DNA of 64,000 bases from Clostridium rhizosphaerae. Its GTDB lineage: Bacteria > Bacillota > Clostridia > Clostridiales > Clostridiaceae. Position numbers and translations under genes: made by a program. The notes beneath the pieces were generated by a model. The model saw only the letters and a list, made by a program, of their open reading frames with translations. It made no database searches and was not told the DNA's origin. The DNA lies in contig NZ_JAESWC010000001.1 of the NCBI RefSeq assembly GCF_016765585.1, positions 594,423 through 658,422 on the forward strand, given 5' to 3'. Shown piece by piece: positions 44,030-52,289 of this stretch; within the stretch, counting starts at the first letter, position 1; every line of letters starts with the position of its first letter.

Positions 44030-44122
44030 CCAATAAAGTTCTTACATTCATAATGTCACAAAATATCCAATCTTCAAGGATTTTGGGGACATCTTTAATG
44101 TATTAGAACTTTTGCATTGTAG
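44030..44122. repeat. Palindromic element E1
   Basis: About 93 bp. The left end (CAATAAAGTTCTTACATT) and the inverted right end (TACAATGCAAAAGTTCTAAT) form long imperfect arms around AATCTTCAAGGATT. It is homologous to E2 at 44929-45029. Confidence 0.75.
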
Positions 44123-44125
44123 ATA

Positions 44126-44866
44126 TTAATTTATTCTTCCGTAAATTTTATTTATTTCCTCACTATACCCGCCTTCATCATTGTAAACATAAAGCGGCGG
44201 CTGCCATTTTAAGAAAGCTCCTCCATCTCTTTGTCCTTCAATTAACATAATATTAGGTGCTTTATTTGTACTCGGGTGAACCATTCTAATAAGCTTAGGT
44301 TCTATTTTATGTTTTCTCATTAGGCATAAGATATCTGCAAGTCTTTCTGGTCTATGAACCATATACATTCTACCGTTATCTTTTAATAAAACTCTGCAGG
44401 CAATAATAACATCTTCTAATGTACAGCATATTTCATGTCTTGCTATAGCATTTTTATCATTAGGATTTATAATTCCTGAATTCTGAAGCTTATATGGCGG
44501 ATTTACTGTTACTATGTCAGCTTTAGGAATAGATTTCAGAAGCTGCAAGTTTTTTAAATCTCCATTTATAAACTCCATCTTTTCTTGAAGCTTGTTAAGT
44601 TCCACAGAACGTCTTGCCATTTCTACCATATCTTCTTGAATTTCCACACCAGTAATATATGAGGCTTCAGTCTTTCCCGCTATTAGAAAAGGAATAATTC
44701 CTGTGCCGCTGCATAAATCTATTACTCTCGTGCCTCTCTTTACTTTCGCAAAATTTCCAAGCAAAACTGCATCTACACCAAATCTAAAAGCTTCTTTTTT
44801 TTGAATAACATAAATTCCTCCAAGCTGAAGATCATCTAAAGTTTCATCCTCTTTTAAAAAATACAT
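44126..44866 (-). CDS. tRNA1(Val) (adenine37-N6)-methyltransferase family (YabB)
   Basis: 246 residues. SAM-binding motif DLCSGTGIIPFLIAG (~47), acidic loop GVEIQEDMVEMARRS and the catalytic NPPYKL (~124) typical of N6-adenine methylases. YabB-type proteins are placed beside rsmI in Firmicutes, as here. The substrate is inferred from TrmN6. Both flanks hold copies of the same palindromic element. Confidence 0.88.
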   Translation of the reverse strand: MYFLKEDETLDDLQLGGIYVIQKKEAFRFGVDAVLLGNFAKVKRGTRVIDLCSGTGIIPFLIAGKTEASYITGVEIQEDMVEMARRSVELNKLQEKMEFINGDLKNLQLLKSIPKADIVTVNPPYKLQNSGIINPNDKNAIARHEICCTLEDVIIACRVLLKDNGRMYMVHRPERLADILCLMRKHKIEPKLIRMVHPSTNKAPNIMLIEGQRDGGAFLKWQPPLYVYNDEGGYSEEINKIYGRIN

Positions 44867-44928
44867 ATAATCACTCTTTCATCTATAATAAATCAAAATT
44901 TCTATTTCCATAATATATTTGTCTAATA

Positions 44929-45029
44929 TATAATGCAGTAAAGTTCTTACATTAGTGATGTCACAAAATAGCCAGTCTTCAAAGATTTTTACGACATCAT
45001 TATTGTATTAGAACTTTTGCACTGTATAT
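44929..45029. repeat. Palindromic element E2
   Basis: About 100 bp, homologous to E1. The left arm runs AATGCAGTAAAGTTCTTACA..GTGATGTC and the inverted right arm CAGTGCAAAAGTTCTAATAC..ATGATGTC. Flanked by TATA-rich sequence on both sides. Confidence 0.75.
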
Positions 45030-45084
45030 ATTATATATTTTACTGTGATCATAAACAAGAGACTACCTGTCCGTTAAAATTCTA

Positions 45085-45116
45085 TAAAAAAAGAAGCATC
45101 CTTTGCAAGATGCTTC
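45085..45116 (-). terminator. Terminator after the purine permease gene
   Basis: GAAGCATC / GATGCTTC hairpin with a T-run on the minus strand. Confidence 0.88.
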
Positions 45117-45130
45117 AAATAGGAGAAAAC

Positions 45131-46468
45131 CTATATTACAAACATTACTATAAATAATGCTGCAATAACATACATTGGTTTAGGAATTTCCTTTGCCTTA
45201 CCGGTAAATAACTTAATAAGCACATAGGAAAGGAATCCAAAAGCTAATCCATCTGTTATGGAATAAGTCAATAATGTTAATATCAAAGTAAGAAATACTG
45301 GTAATCCTTCAGTAAAATCAGAGAAATCGACTTTTGTTATAGGTTCCATCATTAAAAGTCCCAAAACAATAAGTACTGGAGCTGTAGCAAAAGATGGTAT
45401 TGCTGTAAGCAATGGAGCAAAGAAAAGTGATAGAAGGAATAGTACTCCTATAGTTAATCCAGCAAGTCCAGTTCTACCCCCTTCTGCAATACCGGCTGCT
45501 GACTCAATAAATGCAACTGGTGTAGATGTTCCAAGACAAGCTCCTATTGTAGAACCTATAGCATCTGCTGTAAGAACTTTATCAGCATTTTTAACATTTC
45601 CTTTTTCGTCAAGGTATCCTGCTTTAGAAGCAAGTCCTATTAGTGTTCCAACGCTATCAAATATATCTATAAAAAGCATGGTTATAATAACAGGTATTAT
45701 ACCTATTACCATTGCACTCTTAAAATCAAATTGCATAAATATAGGGCTTATTGATGGAGGCATAGAAACTATACCTTTAGGGAGGTTAGCAACTCCAAAT
45801 ATCATACCTAATACATACACAGCTAACATTCCTATTATAAAAGAGCCTTTTACATTTCTATAATATAATACAGCAATTAATATAATTCCAACTAAAGCTA
45901 ACAATACTGTTGGACTGGTTACCTTTCCTAGTCCTACTAATGTTGCTTGATTACCAACTATAATGCCTGCATCTTGAAGTCCAATAAAGGATATAAAGAA
46001 TCCAATACCAATACTTATAGCATATTTTAAGGTTTGTGGTACACTGTCAATAATCATTTGTCTTACCTTAAATAAATTAAGAAATAAAAATATAAGACCT
46101 TCTATTAATGATGCTGCTAAAGCTGTTTTCCATGAAAACTTCATGGTTATACAAATTGTAAAAGTAAAGAAAGCATTTAGTCCCATACCTGGAGCCATTC
46201 CAAAAGGATAATTAGCTACAAAGGACATAATAACTGTTCCAATAAATGAAGCTAAGGCCGTAGCAGTAAATAATGCTGCTTCAGGCATTCCTGTCTTACT
46301 TAATATACTTGGATTAACAATTAAAATGTATGCCATTGTCATAAAGGTTGTTAATCCTGCAAGAACTTCTGTTTTAATATTTGTGTTGTTTTTCGAGAGA
46401 TGAAATACTCTCTCAAGTAATCCGTTGTTTGTTGTTTCTTCTGATGAACGTACAGTATTTTCTACCAT
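45131..46468 (-). CDS. NCS2-family guanine/hypoxanthine permease
   Basis: 445 residues, about 12 membrane segments. AzgA/PbuG-type signatures are visible: GLTTFMTMAYILIVNPSIL near the N-terminus, GMGLNAFFTFTI, and GTSTPVAFIESAAGIAEGGR. Imports purine bases with protons. A guanine-type riboswitch and its terminator lie in the leader, so it should be shut off when guanine is plentiful. Confidence 0.94.
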   Translation of the reverse strand: MVENTVRSSEETTNNGLLERVFHLSKNNTNIKTEVLAGLTTFMTMAYILIVNPSILSKTGMPEAALFTATALASFIGTVIMSFVANYPFGMAPGMGLNAFFTFTICITMKFSWKTALAASLIEGLIFLFLNLFKVRQMIIDSVPQTLKYAISIGIGFFISFIGLQDAGIIVGNQATLVGLGKVTSPTVLLALVGIILIAVLYYRNVKGSFIIGMLAVYVLGMIFGVANLPKGIVSMPPSISPIFMQFDFKSAMVIGIIPVIITMLFIDIFDSVGTLIGLASKAGYLDEKGNVKNADKVLTADAIGSTIGACLGTSTPVAFIESAAGIAEGGRTGLAGLTIGVLFLLSLFFAPLLTAIPSFATAPVLIVLGLLMMEPITKVDFSDFTEGLPVFLTLILTLLTYSITDGLAFGFLSYVLIKLFTGKAKEIPKPMYVIAALFIVMFVI

Positions 46469-46556
46469 AGGTATCCCCCTAATATTTTAAATTTTCTTTG
46501 GTTTAGATGTTAATAAACCTGAAGAATTAAGTTTATTAGAAAGTTGAGCATAAATA

Positions 46557-46581
46557 AAACTCCCCGTTTACCAGGGAGTTT
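46557..46581 (-). terminator. Riboswitch expression-platform terminator
   Basis: ACTCCC / GGGAGT hairpin followed by TTTTATTT on the minus strand, between the aptamer and the permease gene. Confidence 0.85.
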
Positions 46582-46605
46582 ATAAATATGCTAAGATACC
46601 TATAA

Positions 46606-46676
46606 ACACCCATAGTCAGACAATTTACGGTAGTCTGGTAGAAACGCTTGGACCTTATTACCAAGCATATACGGGT
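46606..46676 (-). promoter_or_regulatory. Guanine riboswitch aptamer
   Basis: On the minus strand the purine-riboswitch pattern is complete: P1 (ACCCGT / ATGGGT), the P2 hairpin GCTTGG...CCAAGC, TTTCTACC in the core, and the P3 hairpin CAGAC..GTCTG. The specificity base in GACTATGGG is C, which in this class pairs with guanine or hypoxanthine rather than adenine. Confidence 0.95.
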
Positions 46677-46814
46677 ATATTCTTATCGAGAATTATTTAT
46701 TGTTCGCTTATTTCTTTCTATAGATAAATATTATACTATTTATCTACAAAAATCAATATTTATTTTTTAAAAATCCGAATTTTATTATTAATTTTTATCT
46801 TATTTTTCGCAATT

Positions 46815-47207
46815 TTACTTATGACTATGCTGCTGATCCTTAACTAGTATATGTTCACTTATCCATTCAGATATAAAGTTTAAAAGTTCCATGATATACT
46901 CATTTTGACCTTGGTCAATACGATTAAAGTCAATGTCATCAAACTTTTTAATAAAATCATCATGTTCTACCTTATGTGCAAAAAAACCTTTATATCCTGT
47001 TTCTAATAAATATTTTTCCTCAGAACTAAAGTGAAACTCTGTATAATCTTTAAGTTCCTGAATAATATCTACTATTTTATCATACTTGTCCACATAAATG
47101 TTGTTTTTCAACAGATCAAAAGCTCTATTTCCTATTTCAAATAACTTTTCATGCTGCTCATCGATAAATACAACTCCCGTTTCATAATCTGATTTCCATT
47201 TTAACAT
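46815..47207 (-). CDS. Bacteriohemerythrin
   Basis: About 130 residues from ATG 47207 (GGGGGA upstream). The di-iron ligands of hemerythrin are present: His in DEQHEKLFEIG, HFSSEEKYLLE, HKVEHDDF and the C-terminal WISEHILVKDQ. It binds O2 reversibly, likely for oxygen sensing or scavenging in an anaerobe. Confidence 0.94.
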   Translation of the reverse strand: MLKWKSDYETGVVFIDEQHEKLFEIGNRAFDLLKNNIYVDKYDKIVDIIQELKDYTEFHFSSEEKYLLETGYKGFFAHKVEHDDFIKKFDDIDFNRIDQGQNEYIMELLNFISEWISEHILVKDQQHSHK

Positions 47208-47344
47208 AAACAAATCCCCCTACTTCTATTAGATTTATACAGTTCCAAACAAATAATATATCATAAATTCAATATTATTTCAGTAACATTTGCAACTAAT
47301 ATTATATAAACTTTCCAAATAGAAAAGACAACAAGCTTTATATG

Positions 47345-47545
47345 CTAGTTGTCATTTTTACTTGAAAACCCATTCCAGTCACTGCAGGCTGAGCTTTGAG
47401 TAGTTTTAATATTGTAAAAGCCATCAGAACATCCACATTTTCCATCACATTCGTCGGTTTCTATATATTGAAACTCCACATTTCTTTTCCCTTTCCAATA
47501 TATACAGGTTGCACATCTTTTTTCATCTTTTCCGTAAACAGCCAT
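47345..47545 (-). CDS. Small Cys-rich protein
   Basis: 66 residues, MAVYGKDEKRCATCIYWKGK... It has a CxxCxxW start, a CDGKCGC centre and a final CSDW. This spacing looks like a small metal-binding protein found in many anaerobes; function unknown. GGGGGATA precedes the ATG. Confidence 0.7.
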   Translation of the reverse strand: MAVYGKDEKRCATCIYWKGKRNVEFQYIETDECDGKCGCSDGFYNIKTTQSSACSDWNGFSSKNDN

Positions 47546-47627
47546 GTCTATCCCCCAAAATTTTAACTTTTATATTTCTGCAATTAATTATATGAAGGGA
47601 ATAAACAAAAAATTACTGTTCTACTTT

Positions 47628-47790
47628 GCATTATTTTCAACCTCATTAAACTTTGTATTCATAATAATTATATCTACTCTTCTATTGTTAGCTTTACCTA
47701 ACTCAGTATTGTATCAGATCTCGGCCTAATTACAGATAAATCCCAATTAGATTTAAATATATAAGTATTGATAGGAACACTTATATATTG
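47628..47790 (-). pseudogene. Decayed partial duplicate of the motB end
   Basis: This stretch matches the last ~75 bases of motB (47885-47960). It then jumps to a segment matching 48060-48125 of motB, so about 100 bases are deleted. Many single changes and stops are present. It has no ribosome-binding site and cannot make protein. Confidence 0.7.
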
Positions 47791-47822
47791 CAGTTTATTA
47801 TATGTATAAATAGGACAAGAGT

Positions 47823-47864
47823 AAAAAAGGCATACACATTGCGTTATGCAACATATATGCCTTT
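47823..47864 (-). terminator. Terminator after motB
   Basis: AAAGGCATACACATTGC / GCAACATATATGCCTTT with one or two mismatches, T-run on the minus strand. Confidence 0.85.
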
Positions 47865-47869
47865 AATAC

Positions 47870-48625
47870 TTATTTTTTATTGTTCTCTACTTCATTAAAC
47901 TTTGTGTTCATAATTAGTATATCTACTCTTCTGTTTAAAGCTCTTCCTTCTTCTGTATTATTGTCTGATTTAGGTCTAAATTCTCCATATCCAGCTGCCG
48001 ATACTCTGTCAGGTCTTATGCCTGATTGATTAATTAATAATTGTGAAACGTTACTTGCCCTGATAACAGATAAATCCCAGTTAGATTTATATAAATAAGT
48101 ATTAATAGGAATATTATCTGTATGTCCTTCGACTCTTATAAAACTATCATTTATTATAGGCTGATTTAACATTTTGCCTATTTCAACAAGCTTTTTAACC
48201 TGCTCAGATTTTATATCTGCTTTGCCGCTATCAAAGAAAAGAGAATCCTTAAAGCTCAAAACCAATCCTCTTGTTTCTATAGTAGTAACTACACTGTCGC
48301 TAAGACCACTCTCTTTCAGATACTTGTCTACAGCTTGCTTTACTTGCTCCAGCTTTTGTTCTTCAGGCATATCTACCACATTTGTATTTGTCGGAGAAGT
48401 ATCTTGATTTATCGGTGTCCCGCTGTCTTTGCCTATAATAGTAGAACCACCGCCACCCATAGCCGAACTAAGTCCTGCAGCAACCTGTTTATATTTTTCT
48501 TTATCTATATTACTCATAGAGTACATAACTATAAAGAATATCATAAGAAGCGTTATTAGGTCAGAATATGTAAGAAGCCAGCGCTCATGATTTTCATGGG
48601 ACTCATCATGCTTCTTTCTTCTCAT
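47870..48625 (-). CDS. motB: Flagellar motor stator protein MotB
   Basis: 251 residues. One N-terminal membrane segment (WLLTYSDLITLLMIFFIVMY) with the proton-channel Asp in YSDL, and a C-terminal OmpA-type peptidoglycan-binding domain (RVEGHTDNIPI...SNWDLSVIRA...ISAAGYGEFRP-like). It overlaps motA by four bases (ATGA), so the two are translationally coupled. Confidence 0.95.
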   Translation of the reverse strand: MRRKKHDESHENHERWLLTYSDLITLLMIFFIVMYSMSNIDKEKYKQVAAGLSSAMGGGGSTIIGKDSGTPINQDTSPTNTNVVDMPEEQKLEQVKQAVDKYLKESGLSDSVVTTIETRGLVLSFKDSLFFDSGKADIKSEQVKKLVEIGKMLNQPIINDSFIRVEGHTDNIPINTYLYKSNWDLSVIRASNVSQLLINQSGIRPDRVSAAGYGEFRPKSDNNTEEGRALNRRVDILIMNTKFNEVENNKK

Positions 48626-49416
48626 GCTTCCACCTTCTTGTCTAATTCCTCAAGTTTAAGAAGTTCCTGTTTATTTAAGAAACCTTTAAGTTTTTCTGCT
48701 AAAGTATTTGGATTAACTCCTTCTTGTATAAACAAGATGGCCTCAATAATAAGATTTTTTTCTGTTTGTTCTTGTTTATCAATATTTTTTAATCTTCCAC
48801 CTAAAGGAAGGTACAATAGATTAGCTGTTCCAACACCATACAACGTAGCTATAAAAGCAGTAGCTATACTCTCACCTAATTGATCTGGACTGCTGCTAGC
48901 TAGTCCACCCAAAACGTGAACAAGACCCATAACAGTACCTATAATACCCATTGTTGGGGCATAACCTCCTGCAGAATCAAACATAGCGGCCCCAGCCTTA
49001 TGTCTTTCCGAGGTCATATCCGCTTCTAATTCCAAAATTTCTCTAACTGATTGTGGTTCAACTCCATCCACTATCATCTGAAGACCTTTTTTAATAAACG
49101 GGTCTAATTTGTCATCTACAGAAATCTCACCTTCCAGGCTTAGCAATCCATTTTTTCTCGTTTTGAAAGCTAAATCCTTAAAATATAAAATTAATTGAGA
49201 TAAATCTTTATCTTTGGCTGTAAAAGCAACTTTCATAACTTTTCCAATTCTCTTAACTGTTCCTATCGGAAAAGAAAGCATAACTGCAGCAATAGTTCCA
49301 CCAAAAACTATTATAGCTGCCGTAGGCTTTAAAAGAGCCATCAAATGGCCACCTTCCATTATAAATGCTAATATTAAACTTGCAAATCCAAGTACAATAG
49401 CTATAATTCCTGACAT
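48622..49416 (-). CDS. motA: Flagellar motor stator protein MotA
   Basis: 264 residues with four membrane segments (GIIAIVLGFASLILAFIMEGG, AAIIVFGGTIAAVML, YAPTMGIIGTVMGLVHVLGG, ESIATAFIATLYGVGTANL). The conserved FDSAGGYAPTMGIIGTVMGL and the charged cytoplasmic loop are typical. It forms the ion-driven stator with MotB. AGGAGGATAT precedes the ATG. Confidence 0.95.
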   Translation of the reverse strand: MSGIIAIVLGFASLILAFIMEGGHLMALLKPTAAIIVFGGTIAAVMLSFPIGTVKRIGKVMKVAFTAKDKDLSQLILYFKDLAFKTRKNGLLSLEGEISVDDKLDPFIKKGLQMIVDGVEPQSVREILELEADMTSERHKAGAAMFDSAGGYAPTMGIIGTVMGLVHVLGGLASSSPDQLGESIATAFIATLYGVGTANLLYLPLGGRLKNIDKQEQTEKNLIIEAILFIQEGVNPNTLAEKLKGFLNKQELLKLEELDKKVEA

Positions 49417-49808
49417 TTTTATATCCTCCTTTGTGCCCCAAGTCCATAACTTTCGTAATTATTATATATTTATAATATTCGTGTTTAAAACAAAACTCTT
49501 TAGTACCATAAACATTTTATCAAATAATCAATATTATGTATATAAACACAATATTTCCACAAAAACTTATATTTGAGTTACATTTTAAAGCAGCTTTGTA
49601 TTTAATGTAACCACTTTTTTAAGACAAGTAAATTTTTACAAATAAGTTGTCACAAAAGTTGAACTATTTTGTATTTTGTGGCATTATATATATAAAGGAC
49701 TTTATTTAATTTATATATCTTTGTAAACGATAACACTTATATTTATTATTTTATGGGGTGATTTTACTAAATACTTTTACAAGACTAGTAAAAATAGGGG
49801 GTATTCAT
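49417..49808. other. motA - 49809 gene divergent spacer
   Basis: 392 AT-rich bases. Promoters for both sides are presumed. A dyad TTTTAC-N7-GTAAAA lies at about 49782-49800, just before the ribosome-binding site of the next gene. No RNA gene is apparent. Confidence 0.4.
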
Positions 49809-50468
49809 ATGATCTATTTATTACATGGTTATATTGATGTTTTTAACCATGAGATACGTAATGATAACTCAAAAAAGCTAAAATTAGTGACTAAAACCAA
49901 CGATATTGTTTTCGAACAAAATGGAACATACAATTATAACTCAAAAGTTTTTGTAGATAAAATAATTGAAAAAGTTGTGACTGATTACAATAGTCAAAAT
50001 TCAGGTTATGATAAAATACAGCTTAGAAAAAGCTTTCTGAAATTTTCACCAAAAAATAAACCTCATAATGGAGGATTTTATAATGAGCACTCATTAATAT
50101 TTAGAGTTCATGCAATGGATGATACAGCTCATATCACCTTCGAAGAATTCAATATTATAGCTGTTTTTAAGAATGAGTTAACCTGTGTTAGAAGAGATTA
50201 TATACTAAACAAAAAAGCATCCTTTGAAGAAAATCAAGTTAGACTTATAACTCTACCTCAGCACTGTACACAACTTTCCATAAACAAATGTAAAAACTAT
50301 AGAATTTTTAAAGAAAATATATTATCTGCTATATATAATGATATTTCATGCTTAATGATAGATGAGTTAAAAAAGATAAATCTTTCTAAATGGAATATAT
50401 CTTTAAAGGAAACAAACTTAGATATAGAAAAAATAATTACTGATAACTTTAAAATATTAATTGCATAG
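49809..50468 (+). CDS. Hypothetical protein
   Basis: About 219 residues from ATG 49809, with AGGGGGTAT upstream. Soluble, mixed alpha/beta, no signal peptide and no motif I recognise. Residues ~60-120 contain several His and aromatic residues (KPHNGGFYNEHSLIFRVHAM). It has its own terminator. Confidence 0.65.
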   Translation: MIYLLHGYIDVFNHEIRNDNSKKLKLVTKTNDIVFEQNGTYNYNSKVFVDKIIEKVVTDYNSQNSGYDKIQLRKSFLKFSPKNKPHNGGFYNEHSLIFRVHAMDDTAHITFEEFNIIAVFKNELTCVRRDYILNKKASFEENQVRLITLPQHCTQLSINKCKNYRIFKENILSAIYNDISCLMIDELKKINLSKWNISLKETNLDIEKIITDNFKILIA

Positions 50469-50475
50469 AAATTTC

Positions 50476-50502
50476 AAGGTGTGCTTATCAGCATACCTTT
50501 TT
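50476..50502 (+). terminator. Terminator after the 49809 gene
   Basis: AAGGTGTGCT / AGCATACCTT hairpin (one G-U pair) followed by TTTTGT. Confidence 0.88.
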
Positions 50503-50626
50503 GTATATTGAAAACTTCTGTAAATAAATCATACATTTTTTACAATTTTTATTGTATAATACTAGGTAAGAAAATATAATTTTGAATTTATATCTTTATT
50601 TAAAATAAGAATAGAGTGGTGATAAC

Positions 50627-51466
50627 TTGCAGGATAATAGCTATATTGTGCAAAAAATCTTTAACAATAACATTATTTTAGTAATTGACAACAATGTTGA
50701 AAAAATATTGTTTGGAAAAGGTATTGGTTTCGGAAAACACGCTGGCGATGAAATAGCTTTGAATAAAAGTATTGAAAAAACATTTATTATTCAAGATCCT
50801 CAGAATAAAAATAAATTTAATCAATTAATTAAGACAGTTGATGAAGATATCATAGTTATCTGTGAAGAAATTATTTCTATGATAAGTGAAGAATTTACTG
50901 AAGAACTTGATGAAAGTATACATATTTCTTTGACCGACCATATTTTCTTTACATTAAAGAGGTTAAAGGAAAGTAATGAAATTGTTAATCCTTTTTTAGT
51001 CGAGACAGAGGTTTTATTTAAGAAAGAGTATGAAATCGCAAAAAAAGCAGTATCTATTTTAGAAAAACGTACTGGTATATCTATTCCTGAGGGTGAAACC
51101 GGATTTATAACCTTACATATACATTCCGCCAGAAATAAAGGTACTCTATCAAATACGATAAAGTATGCTTTTCTCGCAAATACTATAACTGAGTTTGTTG
51201 AAGATAACTTAAATATTGAGCTTGATAGAGATTCTTTAGATTATGCTAGATTTATTATTCATTTAAGATTTGCAATTGAAAGACTTTTAAAAAGTTCACC
51301 AATTAAAAATGAACTTTTAACTGCTATAAAAAGAAAATATAAAGCTTCCTATAAATTAGCAGAACAAATAGGAAAAATAATAGAAGATAGTCTTGAAGTA
51401 AAGGTTGTACCTGATGAAATTGGGTACATAGCAATTCATTTGCAAAAACTAACGGAAAGCAAATAA
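50627..51466 (+). CDS. glcT: Transcriptional antiterminator GlcT (BglG/LicT family)
   Basis: 279 residues from TTG 50627. An N-terminal CAT RNA-binding domain (~1-58: YIVQKIFNNNIILV...LFGKGIGFGKHAGD) is followed by two PRD domains. PRD1 carries the His in SLTDHIFFTLKR and GFITLHIHSAR; PRD2 carries FIIHLRFAIERL and YIAIHLQKL. It binds an RNA antiterminator to allow read-through, under control of PTS phosphorylation. A matching RNA target lies before the convergent crr gene. Confidence 0.93.
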   Translation: MQDNSYIVQKIFNNNIILVIDNNVEKILFGKGIGFGKHAGDEIALNKSIEKTFIIQDPQNKNKFNQLIKTVDEDIIVICEEIISMISEEFTEELDESIHISLTDHIFFTLKRLKESNEIVNPFLVETEVLFKKEYEIAKKAVSILEKRTGISIPEGETGFITLHIHSARNKGTLSNTIKYAFLANTITEFVEDNLNIELDRDSLDYARFIIHLRFAIERLLKSSPIKNELLTAIKRKYKASYKLAEQIGKIIEDSLEVKVVPDEIGYIAIHLQKLTESK

Positions 51467-51512
51467 AAAGTATATATGAATTAGTGGTTTGCTAATTTAT
51501 ATATACTTTATT
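51467..51512. terminator. Bidirectional terminator between glcT and crr
   Basis: AAGTATATAT..AATTA / TAATT..ATATATACTT hairpin with A/T tails. Confidence 0.8.
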
Positions 51513-51517
51513 TTTAT

Positions 51518-51997
51518 CTATTTTGCTTTATAAGTTAAAACCTCATCCTGTCCAGCCTTAACTTGTGCTCCAATATTCATTTCTATTTCCTTAAAATTGT
51601 CTGGATTAGTTATTAATACTGGAGTTAATAATGAATATCCTTTTGATATTATTTCATCTCTATTTAATTTTATAATTATATCCCCTGCTTTAACATCCTG
51701 ACCTTCCTGAGCTATTCTTTCAAAACCAGCTCCTTCTAAAGCAACTGTATCCAGCCCTATATGCACTAATATCTCGGCCCCATTACTCAATGTTATTCCA
51801 AAGGCATGATTTGTCTTAAATATCATACTTAAATTTCCATCTGCTGGTGCAACTACTACATCTCCTGTAGTATCAATAGCAACTCCATCACCAGCCATCT
51901 TCTGCGCAAACACTTGATCTGGAACCTCCGAAATATCAAGTATCTTTCCATCAATCGGTGCAATCAGCTTAAAACTCTTTTTAAAAAAACCAAACAT
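51518..51997 (-). CDS. crr: PTS glucose-type enzyme IIA
   Basis: 159 residues, single IIA-Glc domain. The phosphorylated His is in EILVHIGLDTVALEG (~91) and the partner His region in TNHAFGI (~75). Accepts phosphate from HPr and passes it to a IIB domain; no IICB gene is nearby, so it must serve a permease encoded elsewhere. A GlcT-type RNA switch lies directly upstream. Confidence 0.95.
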   Translation of the reverse strand: MFGFFKKSFKLIAPIDGKILDISEVPDQVFAQKMAGDGVAIDTTGDVVVAPADGNLSMIFKTNHAFGITLSNGAEILVHIGLDTVALEGAGFERIAQEGQDVKAGDIIIKLNRDEIISKGYSLLTPVLITNPDNFKEIEMNIGAQVKAGQDEVLTYKAK

Positions 51998-52052
51998 TTT
52001 ATATCCTCCTTCATAAATCTATATTATGTATAATTAATTTGCAATATACAAC

Positions 52053-52101
52053 AAAAAAAGCATGAGCGATAAAACTCATGCCTGATTTAACAGTAACACG
52101 T
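52053..52101 (-). promoter_or_regulatory. RAT antiterminator overlapping a terminator (GlcT switch) before crr
   Basis: On the minus strand ACGTGTTACTG and CAGGCATGAGT (52074-52101) form the ribonucleic antiterminator type bound by GlcT. Its 3' side overlaps a terminator GCATGAG / CTCATGC (52060-52081) followed by seven Ts. The two structures exclude each other. Confidence 0.9.
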
Positions 52102-52289
52102 TACTTAAATATTATAAAACCTTACATACTATATGTCAATGTCAACATGATGGAAAGCATTATACAAATTATACTAAAAATCATGGAATACATATTTTTT
52201 ATTGTTGACACAAAAAACAAAAAGTTATAAAATTCTGTAAACAACCATATTTATATCAAAATTTACAATTGAAAGGAAGGATATCTAAT

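Noticed and set aside
47544..47729. 61-codon plus-strand frame near motB
   Set aside because: It is the complement of the decayed motB fragment and not a gene.
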